Assembly: GCA_902622845.1 (NCBI GenBank)
Contig: CACNRI010000002.1
Span: 1 to 64,000 of the forward strand
DNA length: 64,000 bases
Direction: 5' to 3'
From: an uncultured SAR86 cluster bacterium
Lineage (GTDB): Bacteria; Pseudomonadota; Gammaproteobacteria; Magnimaribacterales; D2472
The notes under the pieces are model-generated. The model saw nothing but the letters and a program-made list of their open reading frames with translations. It searched no databases and was not told where the DNA came from. Shown here one piece after another: positions 1-7,383 of the stretch (its first letter is position 1; every line of letters starts with the position of its first letter). A program made the position numbers and the translations under genes.

Positions 1-751
1 TTTGATTAATATTTTTTAAATTTTTTAAAAGAGTTTTTTTGTAGTTTTTAAAATTTGTAAAGTTTTTCTCATTTATATCATGAGTAATTTTTTCACTCTC
101 AATAAGACTGCAAGGTGTTGGAATATTTTTTGATAGCTTAAAATCTTTTTTTAGATATTTTAAAAAACTGTTTTTAAATCTTTTTTCCTTCAAATCATTA
201 TAAAAAACATGATGAAAATGCCCAGATTTATTTTTGGAAAGGATTTCTAAAAGAGATATTGAGTATGAAAAAACTAGGAGTTCAGCATATATATTTGAGA
301 GTCCATCTCTTTTCACCAGACTTGAAATTATCTCTGTCGGATTTCTAACTATTGAGATTAATTTGATTTTAAAACCCATATTCTCAAGACATTTTTTCCA
401 AAGATAATATAATTTAATGATCCTTGGGTCTTTGATAATTATGTTTTTATTTTTTAAATAAGCATTATTAATTGCAGCTTCAAGCTCTTCCCGATATTTT
501 CCATATAGCTTAATTTGATATTTTTGATCATAAATCTCAGTTCCGTACCAAGAAGAACCTATGTCTTGGAGAATCTTCTCATTAAGTTGACTGATTGAAT
601 TACTTTCAAAATGACCAGCAATATTATCAAGCTTGTCTTTCATTAAATCCCGCGGAAGAGAAGCATTAAAGAAATCCGATGCTTTCTTTGTTATATAAGA
701 TGTTCCACTTCTGTGCATTCCCAAAACCAAGATTGCTGTTTTAGAGTTCAT
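1..751 (-). CDS. Sulfotransferase family protein (3' partial)
   Basis: An open frame starts at ATG 751 and stays open to the left edge, giving 250 visible residues and no stop. Residues 11-18 read GMHRSGTS, the 5'-phosphosulfate-binding loop of the sulfotransferase family, and a later VRNPTEIISSL segment matches the 3'-phosphate-binding strand-helix (R and S). The family transfers sulfate from PAPS to hydroxyls of sugars or other acceptors. It overlaps the end of rfbC by 11 bases and is the last visible gene of the dTDP-rhamnose block, so I infer that it sulfates a rhamnose-containing surface polysaccharide or glycolipid. The acceptor cannot be read from the sequence. The C-terminus lies outside the window. 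Confidence 0.8.
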   Translation of the reverse strand, partial: MNSKTAILVLGMHRSGTSYITKKASDFFNASLPRDLMKDKLDNIAGHFESNSISQLNEKILQDIGSSWYGTEIYDQKYQIKLYGKYREELEAAINNAYLKNKNIIIKDPRIIKLYYLWKKCLENMGFKIKLISIVRNPTEIISSLVKRDGLSNIYAELLVFSYSISLLEILSKNKSGHFHHVFYNDLKEKRFKNSFLKYLKKDFKLSKNIPTPCSLIESEKITHDINEKNFTNFKNYKKTLLKNLKNINQ

Positions 752-1307
752 TGGATTTTCTTTCTAAAAAAAATTCAAGTGACATAGCGTCAAGATCTTT
801 ATCACTTATGTTTTTATCAAAAATATCTTCAGATGGCCAAGAAATACCTATATTCGGATCATCCCATCTAATTGATACTTCAGAGTCTTTGTTGTAGAAG
901 TCAGTTGCTTTGTAAAGAACATGAGCTGTTTCTGAAAGGGTTAAAAAAGCATGACCAAAGCCTTCAGGTATCCATAATTGATTCTTTTCCTCGCTACATA
1001 AAATAGCACTGGTCCATTTACCAAAACTTGTTGAATCTTTTCTTAAGTCGATGGCAACATCGAATATTCGTCCATCAGCTACCCTTACAAGCTTTCCTTG
1101 CTCAAAAGGCTTCTTTTGATAATGTATTCCCCTTAAAACACCTTTTTTTGAGAAAGAATGATTATCTTGACAGAAGCTTACTTCCTCTCCTATCTTTTCT
1201 CTAAAAACCCTCTGATTAAAGCTTTCAAAGAAGAATCCCCTGGAATCCTCATAAACTTCAGGTTGAATTTCAAATACGCCGGATATATTTTTTTCAATAA
1301 ATCTCAT
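741..1307 (-). CDS. rfbC: dTDP-4-dehydrorhamnose 3,5-epimerase
   Basis: 188 residues, normal length for RfbC/RmlC. This cupin-fold enzyme epimerises C3 and C5 of dTDP-4-keto-6-deoxyglucose, the third step of dTDP-L-rhamnose synthesis in the cytoplasm. Family segments are clear: EDSRGFFFESFN near residue 20, QDNHSFSKKGVLRGIHYQ (catalytic His of RGIHYQ), VRVADGRIFDVAIDLR, and WIPEGFGHAFLTLSE. Its ATG overlaps the rfbA stop as ATGA, indicating translational coupling. The other three rhamnose genes lie directly upstream. Confidence 0.97.
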   Translation of the reverse strand: MRFIEKNISGVFEIQPEVYEDSRGFFFESFNQRVFREKIGEEVSFCQDNHSFSKKGVLRGIHYQKKPFEQGKLVRVADGRIFDVAIDLRKDSTSFGKWTSAILCSEEKNQLWIPEGFGHAFLTLSETAHVLYKATDFYNKDSEVSIRWDDPNIGISWPSEDIFDKNISDKDLDAMSLEFFLERKSNEL

Positions 1308-2167
1308 AAAAGAGTTTTAAGATATTCAGCATAGTCCCCACTAGCATCTTTTAAATTATTCTCAAACTCTTCTTTCGAAATCAAACCTTTTTGAAGAGCA
1401 ATTTCTTCGGGGCAGCTTATTTTCCTGCCTTGTCTTTTCTCAAGAGTATAAATAAAGTTTGAAGCTTCCATCATAGATTCAGGTGTTCCTGTATCAAGCC
1501 AAGTAAAGCCAGATGACATTTTCTTTAAACGAATATTACCTCTCTCAATATATTTTAAGTTTAAGTCAGTAATTTCTAGTTCTCCTCTAGGAGATGGTGA
1601 GAGTTCTTTTGCAAGTTTTGAGACATTAGAATCATAAAAATAGATACCAGTTACAACATAATTTGATCTCGGATCTTTTGGCTTTTCTTCAATACCTAAA
1701 ATATTATCATTTTCATCAAATTCAATAACGCCAAATCTTGAGGGATTTGAGACCCTATACGAGAAGATAGTTGCATTTTTTGTATCATTGTTTGCAGAAA
1801 TTAGTAATTCCTCTAATCCAGCCCCAAGAAAGATATTATCTCCTAATATTAAACAGCAAGGATTTGAATCTATAAAACTTTCTCCAATAATAAAAGCTTG
1901 CGCTAAACCTCCTGGATAATCTTGAACTTCATAATAGAGATTTATTCCAAATTGAGATCCATCACCAAGAAGATTTTGAAATAATGAAATATGATCTGGA
2001 GTTGAGATAATCAAAACTTCACTAATGCCGGCCTTCATCATTGTTGACAATGGGTAATAAATCATTGGTTTGTCATAAATAGGTACTAGTTGTTTTGAAA
2101 TTGATTTTGTTGATGGAAATAATCTTGATCCTGAGCCTCCAGCAAGGATGATACCTTTTCTATTCAC
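1304..2167 (-). CDS. rfbA: Glucose-1-phosphate thymidylyltransferase
   Basis: 287 residues if started at GTG 2167. This start is preferred over the longer frame beginning at 2203 because a GGAGG lies nine bases before the GTG and the protein then begins VNRKGIILAGG, as the family does. It makes dTDP-glucose from glucose-1-phosphate and dTTP, the first step of dTDP-rhamnose synthesis. Visible motifs are LAGGSGSRLFP (nucleotide binding), KQLVPIYDKPMIYYPLS, LGDNIFLG and EEKPKDPRSNYVVTGIYFYD. The GTG lies within the last eight bases of rfbD, and the stop overlaps rfbC by four bases. Confidence 0.96.
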   Translation of the reverse strand: MNRKGIILAGGSGSRLFPSTKSISKQLVPIYDKPMIYYPLSTMMKAGISEVLIISTPDHISLFQNLLGDGSQFGINLYYEVQDYPGGLAQAFIIGESFIDSNPCCLILGDNIFLGAGLEELLISANNDTKNATIFSYRVSNPSRFGVIEFDENDNILGIEEKPKDPRSNYVVTGIYFYDSNVSKLAKELSPSPRGELEITDLNLKYIERGNIRLKKMSSGFTWLDTGTPESMMEASNFIYTLEKRQGRKISCPEEIALQKGLISKEEFENNLKDASGDYAEYLKTLL

Positions 2168-3032
2168 AATACAAATCCTCCAGGAATGAAATAAGATAAT
2201 CATCCCAATTCTTTAGCTTTATTTTAAAGGTTTTTTTTAAATAAGCATTATCCAAACAGGAATATTGTGGGCGAGCTATTTCAGTATTAAGATCTTTTGA
2301 TTTAATTCGATAGATTTTTTTTGAGTAATTCTTAAAGTTTTTTTTGATCATTTCAGCCATATCATGTCTTGAACAGAAATTATTTGGTGAAATATTATAG
2401 ATACCATAGTTGTTTGTTAATTCATGCTGAGAAATTATCTTAAAAATTGTTTCAACAATTCCAGAAGTTGAGATAGGCGCTCCAATTTGATCATCAACAA
2501 CTGTTAAATCAGCATTATCATTTATAAATTTAATAATTTTTGTTGGAAAATTATTGCCATACTTTCCATATATCCAAGACACTCTAAAAATAAAAAACTT
2601 GCTGCAGTTTTTTAGTATCGCTTCTTCACCTAAATGTTTTGTCATTCCATAAAAATTAAGTGGATTTTTCCGATCAGTTTCTTTAATAGATCTCTTAGAA
2701 ATTCCATCAAACACATAATCAGTTGAAAAATGGATGAGTGTGATATTCATCTCCTCACATAATTTTGAGATATTTGATACTGCAAGATTATTAACTAAGT
2801 TTGCTTTTTCTTGCTCATACTCAGCATTGTCAACATTCGTATACGCTGCACAATTAAATAAGAAATCTGGTTTACCTTCTCTAAGTATCTCTTTAGCTGA
2901 ATCAAAATCGGTTATGTTGCAATCATTTTTGTTGAAAGAGACCATATTGAAGTTTTTTTGAAAATCTTTTGAATTTATAAACTCCTTTCCTAATTGACCA
3001 GAAGAGCCAAAAACAAAAATCTTTTTATTCAT
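2160..3032 (-). CDS. rfbD: dTDP-4-dehydrorhamnose reductase
   Basis: 290 residues. RmlD-type short-chain dehydrogenase that reduces dTDP-6-deoxy-L-lyxo-4-hexulose to dTDP-L-rhamnose. The N-terminal GSSGQLG is the NAD(P)-binding glycine motif, FNCAAYTNVDNAE follows, FSTDYVFDG carries the conserved Ser/Thr-Asp, and YGMTKHLGE is the catalytic YxxxK. The C-terminal third has the RPQYSCLDN segment typical of the family. It overlaps rfbB by 8 bases and rfbA by 8 bases in a tightly coupled operon. Confidence 0.96.
   Translation of the reverse strand: MNKKIFVFGSSGQLGKEFINSKDFQKNFNMVSFNKNDCNITDFDSAKEILREGKPDFLFNCAAYTNVDNAEYEQEKANLVNNLAVSNISKLCEEMNITLIHFSTDYVFDGISKRSIKETDRKNPLNFYGMTKHLGEEAILKNCSKFFIFRVSWIYGKYGNNFPTKIIKFINDNADLTVVDDQIGAPISTSGIVETIFKIISQHELTNNYGIYNISPNNFCSRHDMAEMIKKNFKNYSKKIYRIKSKDLNTEIARPQYSCLDNAYLKKTFKIKLKNWDDYLISFLEDLYCE
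2174..2182 (-). promoter_or_regulatory. Ribosome binding site deciding the rfbA start
   Basis: On the minus strand the bases before GTG 2167 read GGAGGATTTGTATT, a strong Shine-Dalgarno with suitable spacing, lying inside the end of rfbD. It supports the GTG start and argues against the longer frame that begins 36 bases upstream. Confidence 0.6.
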
Positions 3033-4044
3033 TTGATAAGAAATTTTTTAGGTACCACAAAATTGTTTTTTTGATTCCTGATTTAAAATTCTCTTTAGGT
3101 TTCCAATTAATATCAGAAGATATTTTTGATGCATCTATGCTGTACCTAAAGTCATGACCCGGCCTATCTTCAACAAAAGTAATCAAGTCTTTATAAGAGT
3201 TTATTTTTTTTGATACATTTAAATTTGATGATGTTGGATATAGCTCATCAAGGCTTTCGCAAATGATCTCTACAACCTCTAAGTTTGTTTTCTCAGAATT
3301 TCCTCCAATGTTGTAAACTTCACCAACTTCTCCTTTAGTCATAAGGTTATAAATTGCATCACAATGATCCTCAACATATAACCAATCTCTTATATTAGAT
3401 CCATCTCCATAAATAGTAATATCCTTCCCATTCAATGCATTAAGAATTGTAAGCGGAATAAGTTTTTCAGGAAATTGAAATGGACCATAGTTATTTGAAC
3501 AATTTGAAGTTAGAACATTAAGCTTATAAGTGTGGAACCAAGCTCTTACAAGATGATCTGACGCAGCTTTTGATGCAGAATAAGGACTGTTAGGTTGATA
3601 CTTATTTTCTTCAGTAAAGGACTTATCAGTCAAACCTAAAGACCCATAAACTTCATCTGTCGAAACATGTAAGAATTTAAAGTTTTTATCAATCGAGTTA
3701 TTTTCTAGTGAGACCCTTAATAGATTATATGTTCCTAAAATATTTGTATTTAGAAACACTTTTGGATCATTTATAGATCTATCAACATGACTCTCAGCAG
3801 CAAAGTTTACTAAAAAATGTATTTTATTTTGATTAAAAATCCTACTCACAGTTTCATAGCAAGTTATGTCACCCCGAATAAAAGAATAATTGGGGTTATT
3901 AATAAAATCTTCATTATTTTTTTCATTACCTGCGTATGTAAGATTGTCCAAATTTATAACTGAATAGTTACCTTTTTTCATAATATAGTGAATAAAGTTG
4001 GAACCAATAAAACCTGAACCCCCAGTTACTAAAATCTTAGTCAT
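3025..4044 (-). CDS. rfbB: dTDP-glucose 4,6-dehydratase
   Basis: 339 residues. Extended SDR enzyme that converts dTDP-glucose to dTDP-4-keto-6-deoxyglucose. GGSGFIGSNF at the N-terminus binds NAD; NFAAESHVDRSI, VSTDEVYGSLG (catalytic Thr-Asp-Glu) and YSASKAASDHLV (YxxxK) are intact, as is SNCSNNYGPFQFPEKLIPL. A good AGGAGA site sits before ATG 4044. The order rfbB-rfbD-rfbA-rfbC, with overlaps throughout, makes a complete dTDP-rhamnose operon. The glycosyltransferase at 4064 ends 19 bases upstream. Confidence 0.97.
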   Translation of the reverse strand: MTKILVTGGSGFIGSNFIHYIMKKGNYSVINLDNLTYAGNEKNNEDFINNPNYSFIRGDITCYETVSRIFNQNKIHFLVNFAAESHVDRSINDPKVFLNTNILGTYNLLRVSLENNSIDKNFKFLHVSTDEVYGSLGLTDKSFTEENKYQPNSPYSASKAASDHLVRAWFHTYKLNVLTSNCSNNYGPFQFPEKLIPLTILNALNGKDITIYGDGSNIRDWLYVEDHCDAIYNLMTKGEVGEVYNIGGNSEKTNLEVVEIICESLDELYPTSSNLNVSKKINSYKDLITFVEDRPGHDFRYSIDASKISSDINWKPKENFKSGIKKTILWYLKNFLSNE

Positions 4045-4063
4045 TAATCACAAATCTCCTGCA

Positions 4064-4975
4064 TTAAATTTTCTTAAAAACAATCATCAAAAATAATGAA
4101 ATATTTCCAATAAAAGTTTGCCTGTATATTCCCAAATCTATAAATAAGCAAATCCTCTTAAAGATATTTTTCTCATTTCTCATTCTAATAAATTTTTTAA
4201 ATGTACTGAGATTAATCTTAATTTGAGGGATAACTTCATTTATTTGAGATATGTTTGAATTTATCCAAGATTTCCATGAACCATTAAAAACTTTTTTAGC
4301 TCTTCGATAAAATGCAACAAGACCCTTATTAGAACCAATTTTATTATTTTTATGTATTCTATATTTTATCTGCGGAATATTATCATAGTATATATTTCCA
4401 CCTACTGCCGAAACTAAAACATAGGTTAACCAATCATGACTAACAATGGGCTTATTCAGGCTAACCATACTTAAAAGATTTTTTGTTTCCTTGTTAAAAA
4501 CCATAGTATTTCCGCCAGCAATTGATTGAACGAGGGCATTAAGAAACGAAGGCTTTTTTCTAAAAGATGGAGAAAAGCCAATTTCATTTCCAGTTTCATT
4601 TATGAGAAGGGTTCTTCCACAATAGAGATTTGGCTTTGAGTTATCATAGGCTCTCAAACAATCTATTGAGTGTTTTAATTTACTCTTCATCCAAATATCA
4701 TCATGATCACAAAATGCATAAAAATCATATTTATTTGGAACATTATTTAGAGAGTATATAAAGTTCTTTGCAAAACCATCTTTGGGGCCAGCAAAGATTT
4801 TTTTAGCATGCTTTTTCAGGATTTTTTCAGTTTCTTTTGAACATCCATCATTCCCTACAAAAATATCACAATCAACAAATTCTTGAATACGAATTGAATC
4901 TAATTGCTCAAAAAGATAGTCTTTACTGTCTTTCACGCAAAGAATAATAGCTACCTTATCTTTTAATGATTCCAT
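4064..4975 (-). CDS. Family 2 glycosyltransferase (rhamnosyltransferase-like)
   Basis: 303 residues. A GT-A fold is indicated by VAIILCVKDSKDYLFEQLDSI at the start, FVGNDGCSKET (nucleotide binding), and FCDHDDIWMKSKL around residue 95, the DxD region; the form CDxDDIW is typical of rhamnosyltransferase-like GT2 enzymes. A hydrophobic stretch near the C-terminus (IGNISLFLMIVFKK) could be membrane-associated. It leads the minus-strand polysaccharide operon ahead of the rhamnose genes, so a role adding rhamnose to a surface glycan is plausible; donor and acceptor are inference. Only 43 bases separate it from the divergent export operon. Confidence 0.85.
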   Translation of the reverse strand: MESLKDKVAIILCVKDSKDYLFEQLDSIRIQEFVDCDIFVGNDGCSKETEKILKKHAKKIFAGPKDGFAKNFIYSLNNVPNKYDFYAFCDHDDIWMKSKLKHSIDCLRAYDNSKPNLYCGRTLLINETGNEIGFSPSFRKKPSFLNALVQSIAGGNTMVFNKETKNLLSMVSLNKPIVSHDWLTYVLVSAVGGNIYYDNIPQIKYRIHKNNKIGSNKGLVAFYRRAKKVFNGSWKSWINSNISQINEVIPQIKINLSTFKKFIRMRNEKNIFKRICLFIDLGIYRQTFIGNISLFLMIVFKKI

Positions 4976-5018
4976 ATCAAGACTCTATTTGTTACAAGTT
5001 TTAAGTTAAAATTCGAAT

Positions 5019-5810
5019 ATGCAGACTTCAACAAAATTTAGTAACTTAATTTTATCACTTATATTCATGAATTTCGCACGAATGTCTATGAATGATAATA
5101 TGAAAATTGTTAGGGGAAATATGTCCTTTAATTTTGGTATTTTATGGAATACATTTAATCCATTAATTATTGTCTACGGTCTTACGTTTTTATTTGCGAT
5201 TGGCTTAAGAGGCAGTGGACTACTTATTAGACCAGAATTTTTTGTATTTATTATTTTATCGTGGTTCAATTTTCTAAGCATTATTCAGACTCTTCTTTCT
5301 GAAGACACAGAGCAAAATTTTTATAAGAATAAAGACTTCGGGAACTTATTTGTTGTGTCTATTGCTTCAGTTTTAACTTCGTTAATTCAGAGCACTGGAA
5401 AATTTATTTTAACAATTTTAATAGTCCTTTTTTTAGGCTTTGAGATCAAAATTCTGGTTATTCTTACAAGTTTTTACCTAACCTGTTCTTATGGAATATT
5501 GATGGCAATATTAATAAAGTTTTTAATTCTTAATAATAAATTATTAATTAACATAATGAATTATTTCTTTACAGCACTTTTTTTTGCATCAAATGTTATT
5601 TTCCCAATTTCCATTTTTCCCCCAAGTATTCAAGAATACTTATACTATAACCCTCTTGTACACATAAATGAGTTCATTAGGGAAGGTTATTTAGAAACTT
5701 ATGGAGGAATGGTTGATATGAGTTATCCTTTATACCTTCTTATTCCTTTAATGCTGATTATCTTATTTGTATTTTTATCAAGGTTGAATTTAATTTTGCC
5801 AAGATTATGA
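5019..5810 (+). CDS. Capsule-type ABC-2 permease (KpsM-like)
   Basis: 263 residues with about six membrane segments. It resembles KpsM/Wzm, the inner-membrane channel of ABC polysaccharide exporters: LWNTFNPLIIVYGLTFLFAI corresponds to the LW..EP membrane entry, and FPISIFPPSIQEYLYYNPLVH matches the conserved C-terminal loop before NEFIREGY. The N-terminal cytosolic segment before LWNTFNP is poorly matched to the basic coupling segment (RFG..R.GYLW) of classical KpsM. It heads a four-gene operon whose next gene sits where the KpsT ATPase belongs. A TAAAAT hexamer at 5007-5012 lies six bases before the ATG and no ribosome site is visible, so a leaderless start is possible. Confidence 0.8.
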   Translation: MQTSTKFSNLILSLIFMNFARMSMNDNMKIVRGNMSFNFGILWNTFNPLIIVYGLTFLFAIGLRGSGLLIRPEFFVFIILSWFNFLSIIQTLLSEDTEQNFYKNKDFGNLFVVSIASVLTSLIQSTGKFILTILIVLFLGFEIKILVILTSFYLTCSYGILMAILIKFLILNNKLLINIMNYFFTALFFASNVIFPISIFPPSIQEYLYYNPLVHINEFIREGYLETYGGMVDMSYPLYLLIPLMLIILFVFLSRLNLILPRL

Positions 5811-6409
5811 AGATTAAATCTTTTGAAGACTTGCAGCCTTATATAGGAAACTACAAAGTAATGATTTTTTTTAAAACAAAAGATAAACAATTCGATGAGT
5901 TTAATACTTTTAAACAAATAACTAAATCATTTTTATTTGGGAATGAACTCTATACGGATAATTTTTTTAATAACTCTCTATCCATATTAGATAATCTCGA
6001 TTTTCATGGAATACAAAATAACTTTGAGAAAGATTACTTCTTTGACAGCTTGAAATTAGAGAAAAGTGAAAAGTTTTTCAAGGCGAAAAAGAATTCTGAC
6101 CATTATCTATGGCGTCTATCATCTCAAACCTGCTATTTAATGGTTAATAGGCACAGTGTTTTAAATCATACTTTTTCTTTAAGTTTTAGAGAAAAAGAAA
6201 TTGAAAAAAGTACTGAAAGCAAAACCTGCAAAGCAATAAATGAATTCATGCATAATTTAATGAGAGTAACAAATTATACCTTCATAACAAAAAAACCTTT
6301 TCAAATATCTGAAGGCTATGACTTATATGTACTTTATGATGAGTGTGATTTTATTGAATGTTACAATGATGCTGACACATTAACACATATGTTAAAGAAA
6401 TATGACTAA
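5807..6409 (+). CDS. Putative degenerate KpsT-like protein without ATPase motifs
   Basis: 200 residues in the kpsT position: the ATG overlaps the permease stop as ATGA, and the KpsE-like gene overlaps its own end by 8 bases. No Walker A, Walker B or LSGGQ-type signature can be found. Compared by eye with KpsT from memory, the last two thirds keep its spacing: DNLDF corresponds to ENVKF, then about 44 residues to LSSQ (KpsT YSSGM signature), then 35 residues to a Cys-Lys helix, and a tail with YTFITKK, DLYVLYDE and ECYNDADTLTHMLKKY that parallels KpsT's switch-His and C-terminal strands. I infer a catalytically dead ABC ATPase relative. It could instead be an unrelated small cytosolic protein. 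Confidence 0.5.
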   Translation: MKIKSFEDLQPYIGNYKVMIFFKTKDKQFDEFNTFKQITKSFLFGNELYTDNFFNNSLSILDNLDFHGIQNNFEKDYFFDSLKLEKSEKFFKAKKNSDHYLWRLSSQTCYLMVNRHSVLNHTFSLSFREKEIEKSTESKTCKAINEFMHNLMRVTNYTFITKKPFQISEGYDLYVLYDECDFIECYNDADTLTHMLKKYD

Positions 6410-7361
6410 TCTAAATTATATTCTTTTTGATAAAGTTGGCTTAGGTAAACTTTCTTTATACCTATCTTTATTATTTTTGTTTGCTCTTATCGGTTTATAT
6501 AGCCCACAATATAAGTCTGTTTCTATTGTGAGTGTTCAAGATCAAGAATCCGAAACAAATTTTTCAAGCTCAGTAATTAGCTCATTTGTAAATAACTCTC
6601 CTGAATCTCTTCATCAATTAAAGTCATTTCTTGAATCTAATGATGCAAGCTCTAAATTCTCAAATCTAATTGATATAGAAAGGTTTTATGAATCAAAAGA
6701 TATCAGGTTTTTATCAAGATTTGGCACAATCTTTTTAAATAGATTTCATGATTATTACTTAGGAATAACAAATTTTAAGATCATGGACGAATCTAATACA
6801 ATCGAAATAGAAACCTTCGGTTTTTCAGCAGAACATGCGCTAAGAGCTAATATCGCTCTTATATATATTTCATCAGAGTTTTTTGATCAAAGGGAAAGGC
6901 TTTCGGCATCAATAGCATTGGCAAAAAAACGTTGTGAGCTGGCTATATCCAAATCTGACGATATAAATGAAGTATTCATTGATCCAAACTTTAATCAAAT
7001 GATTGATCTGAACATGTTTGATTCAGCAAATGAACTTATTTCGTCAAAATCATCCGCTTTTTACAATAATTGTTTAAATTATGAATTAATTGAAGATTCA
7101 GTATCTCCGGAATTACCCCTGAGCGCATTAAATGAAGTCAACTCGTCAAGTTCAAAGTTACTTGTAGGCGAAATCTTTGATTCAAAAATGGACACTCTTT
7201 CAATAACAGATAATATTATTATTATTGCCGAACCAATTATACCAACAAAGGCACAAGGAAAAAGACTATTCATTAAGACCCTTTTCTTTTTTTTCGGAAC
7301 TTTTTTAATTCTTTTATCAATTAAAGTGCTTCTTAAGGTAAGGGATAATTTTATTTCCTAA
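6402..7361 (+). CDS. Capsule export co-polymerase, KpsE-like
   Basis: 319 residues. The architecture fits the polysaccharide co-polymerase/KpsE group: one membrane helix near residues 17-33, a periplasmic region, and a second helix near residues 286-310 preceded by the proline-containing IIAEPIIPTKAQGKR. The segment ESNTIEIETFGFSAEHALRAN resembles the KpsE stretch DSxSxIxxIxxxAFxAExA. The coiled-coil region that follows is shorter than in KpsE proteins of about 380 residues. It would link the inner-membrane permease to the outer-membrane exporter at 7384. Co-transcribed with its neighbours by overlap. Confidence 0.75.
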   Translation: MTNLNYILFDKVGLGKLSLYLSLLFLFALIGLYSPQYKSVSIVSVQDQESETNFSSSVISSFVNNSPESLHQLKSFLESNDASSKFSNLIDIERFYESKDIRFLSRFGTIFLNRFHDYYLGITNFKIMDESNTIEIETFGFSAEHALRANIALIYISSEFFDQRERLSASIALAKKRCELAISKSDDINEVFIDPNFNQMIDLNMFDSANELISSKSSAFYNNCLNYELIEDSVSPELPLSALNEVNSSSSKLLVGEIFDSKMDTLSITDNIIIIAEPIIPTKAQGKRLFIKTLFFFFGTFLILLSIKVLLKVRDNFIS

Positions 7362-7383
7362 AATATATTACAATAATCAGACA

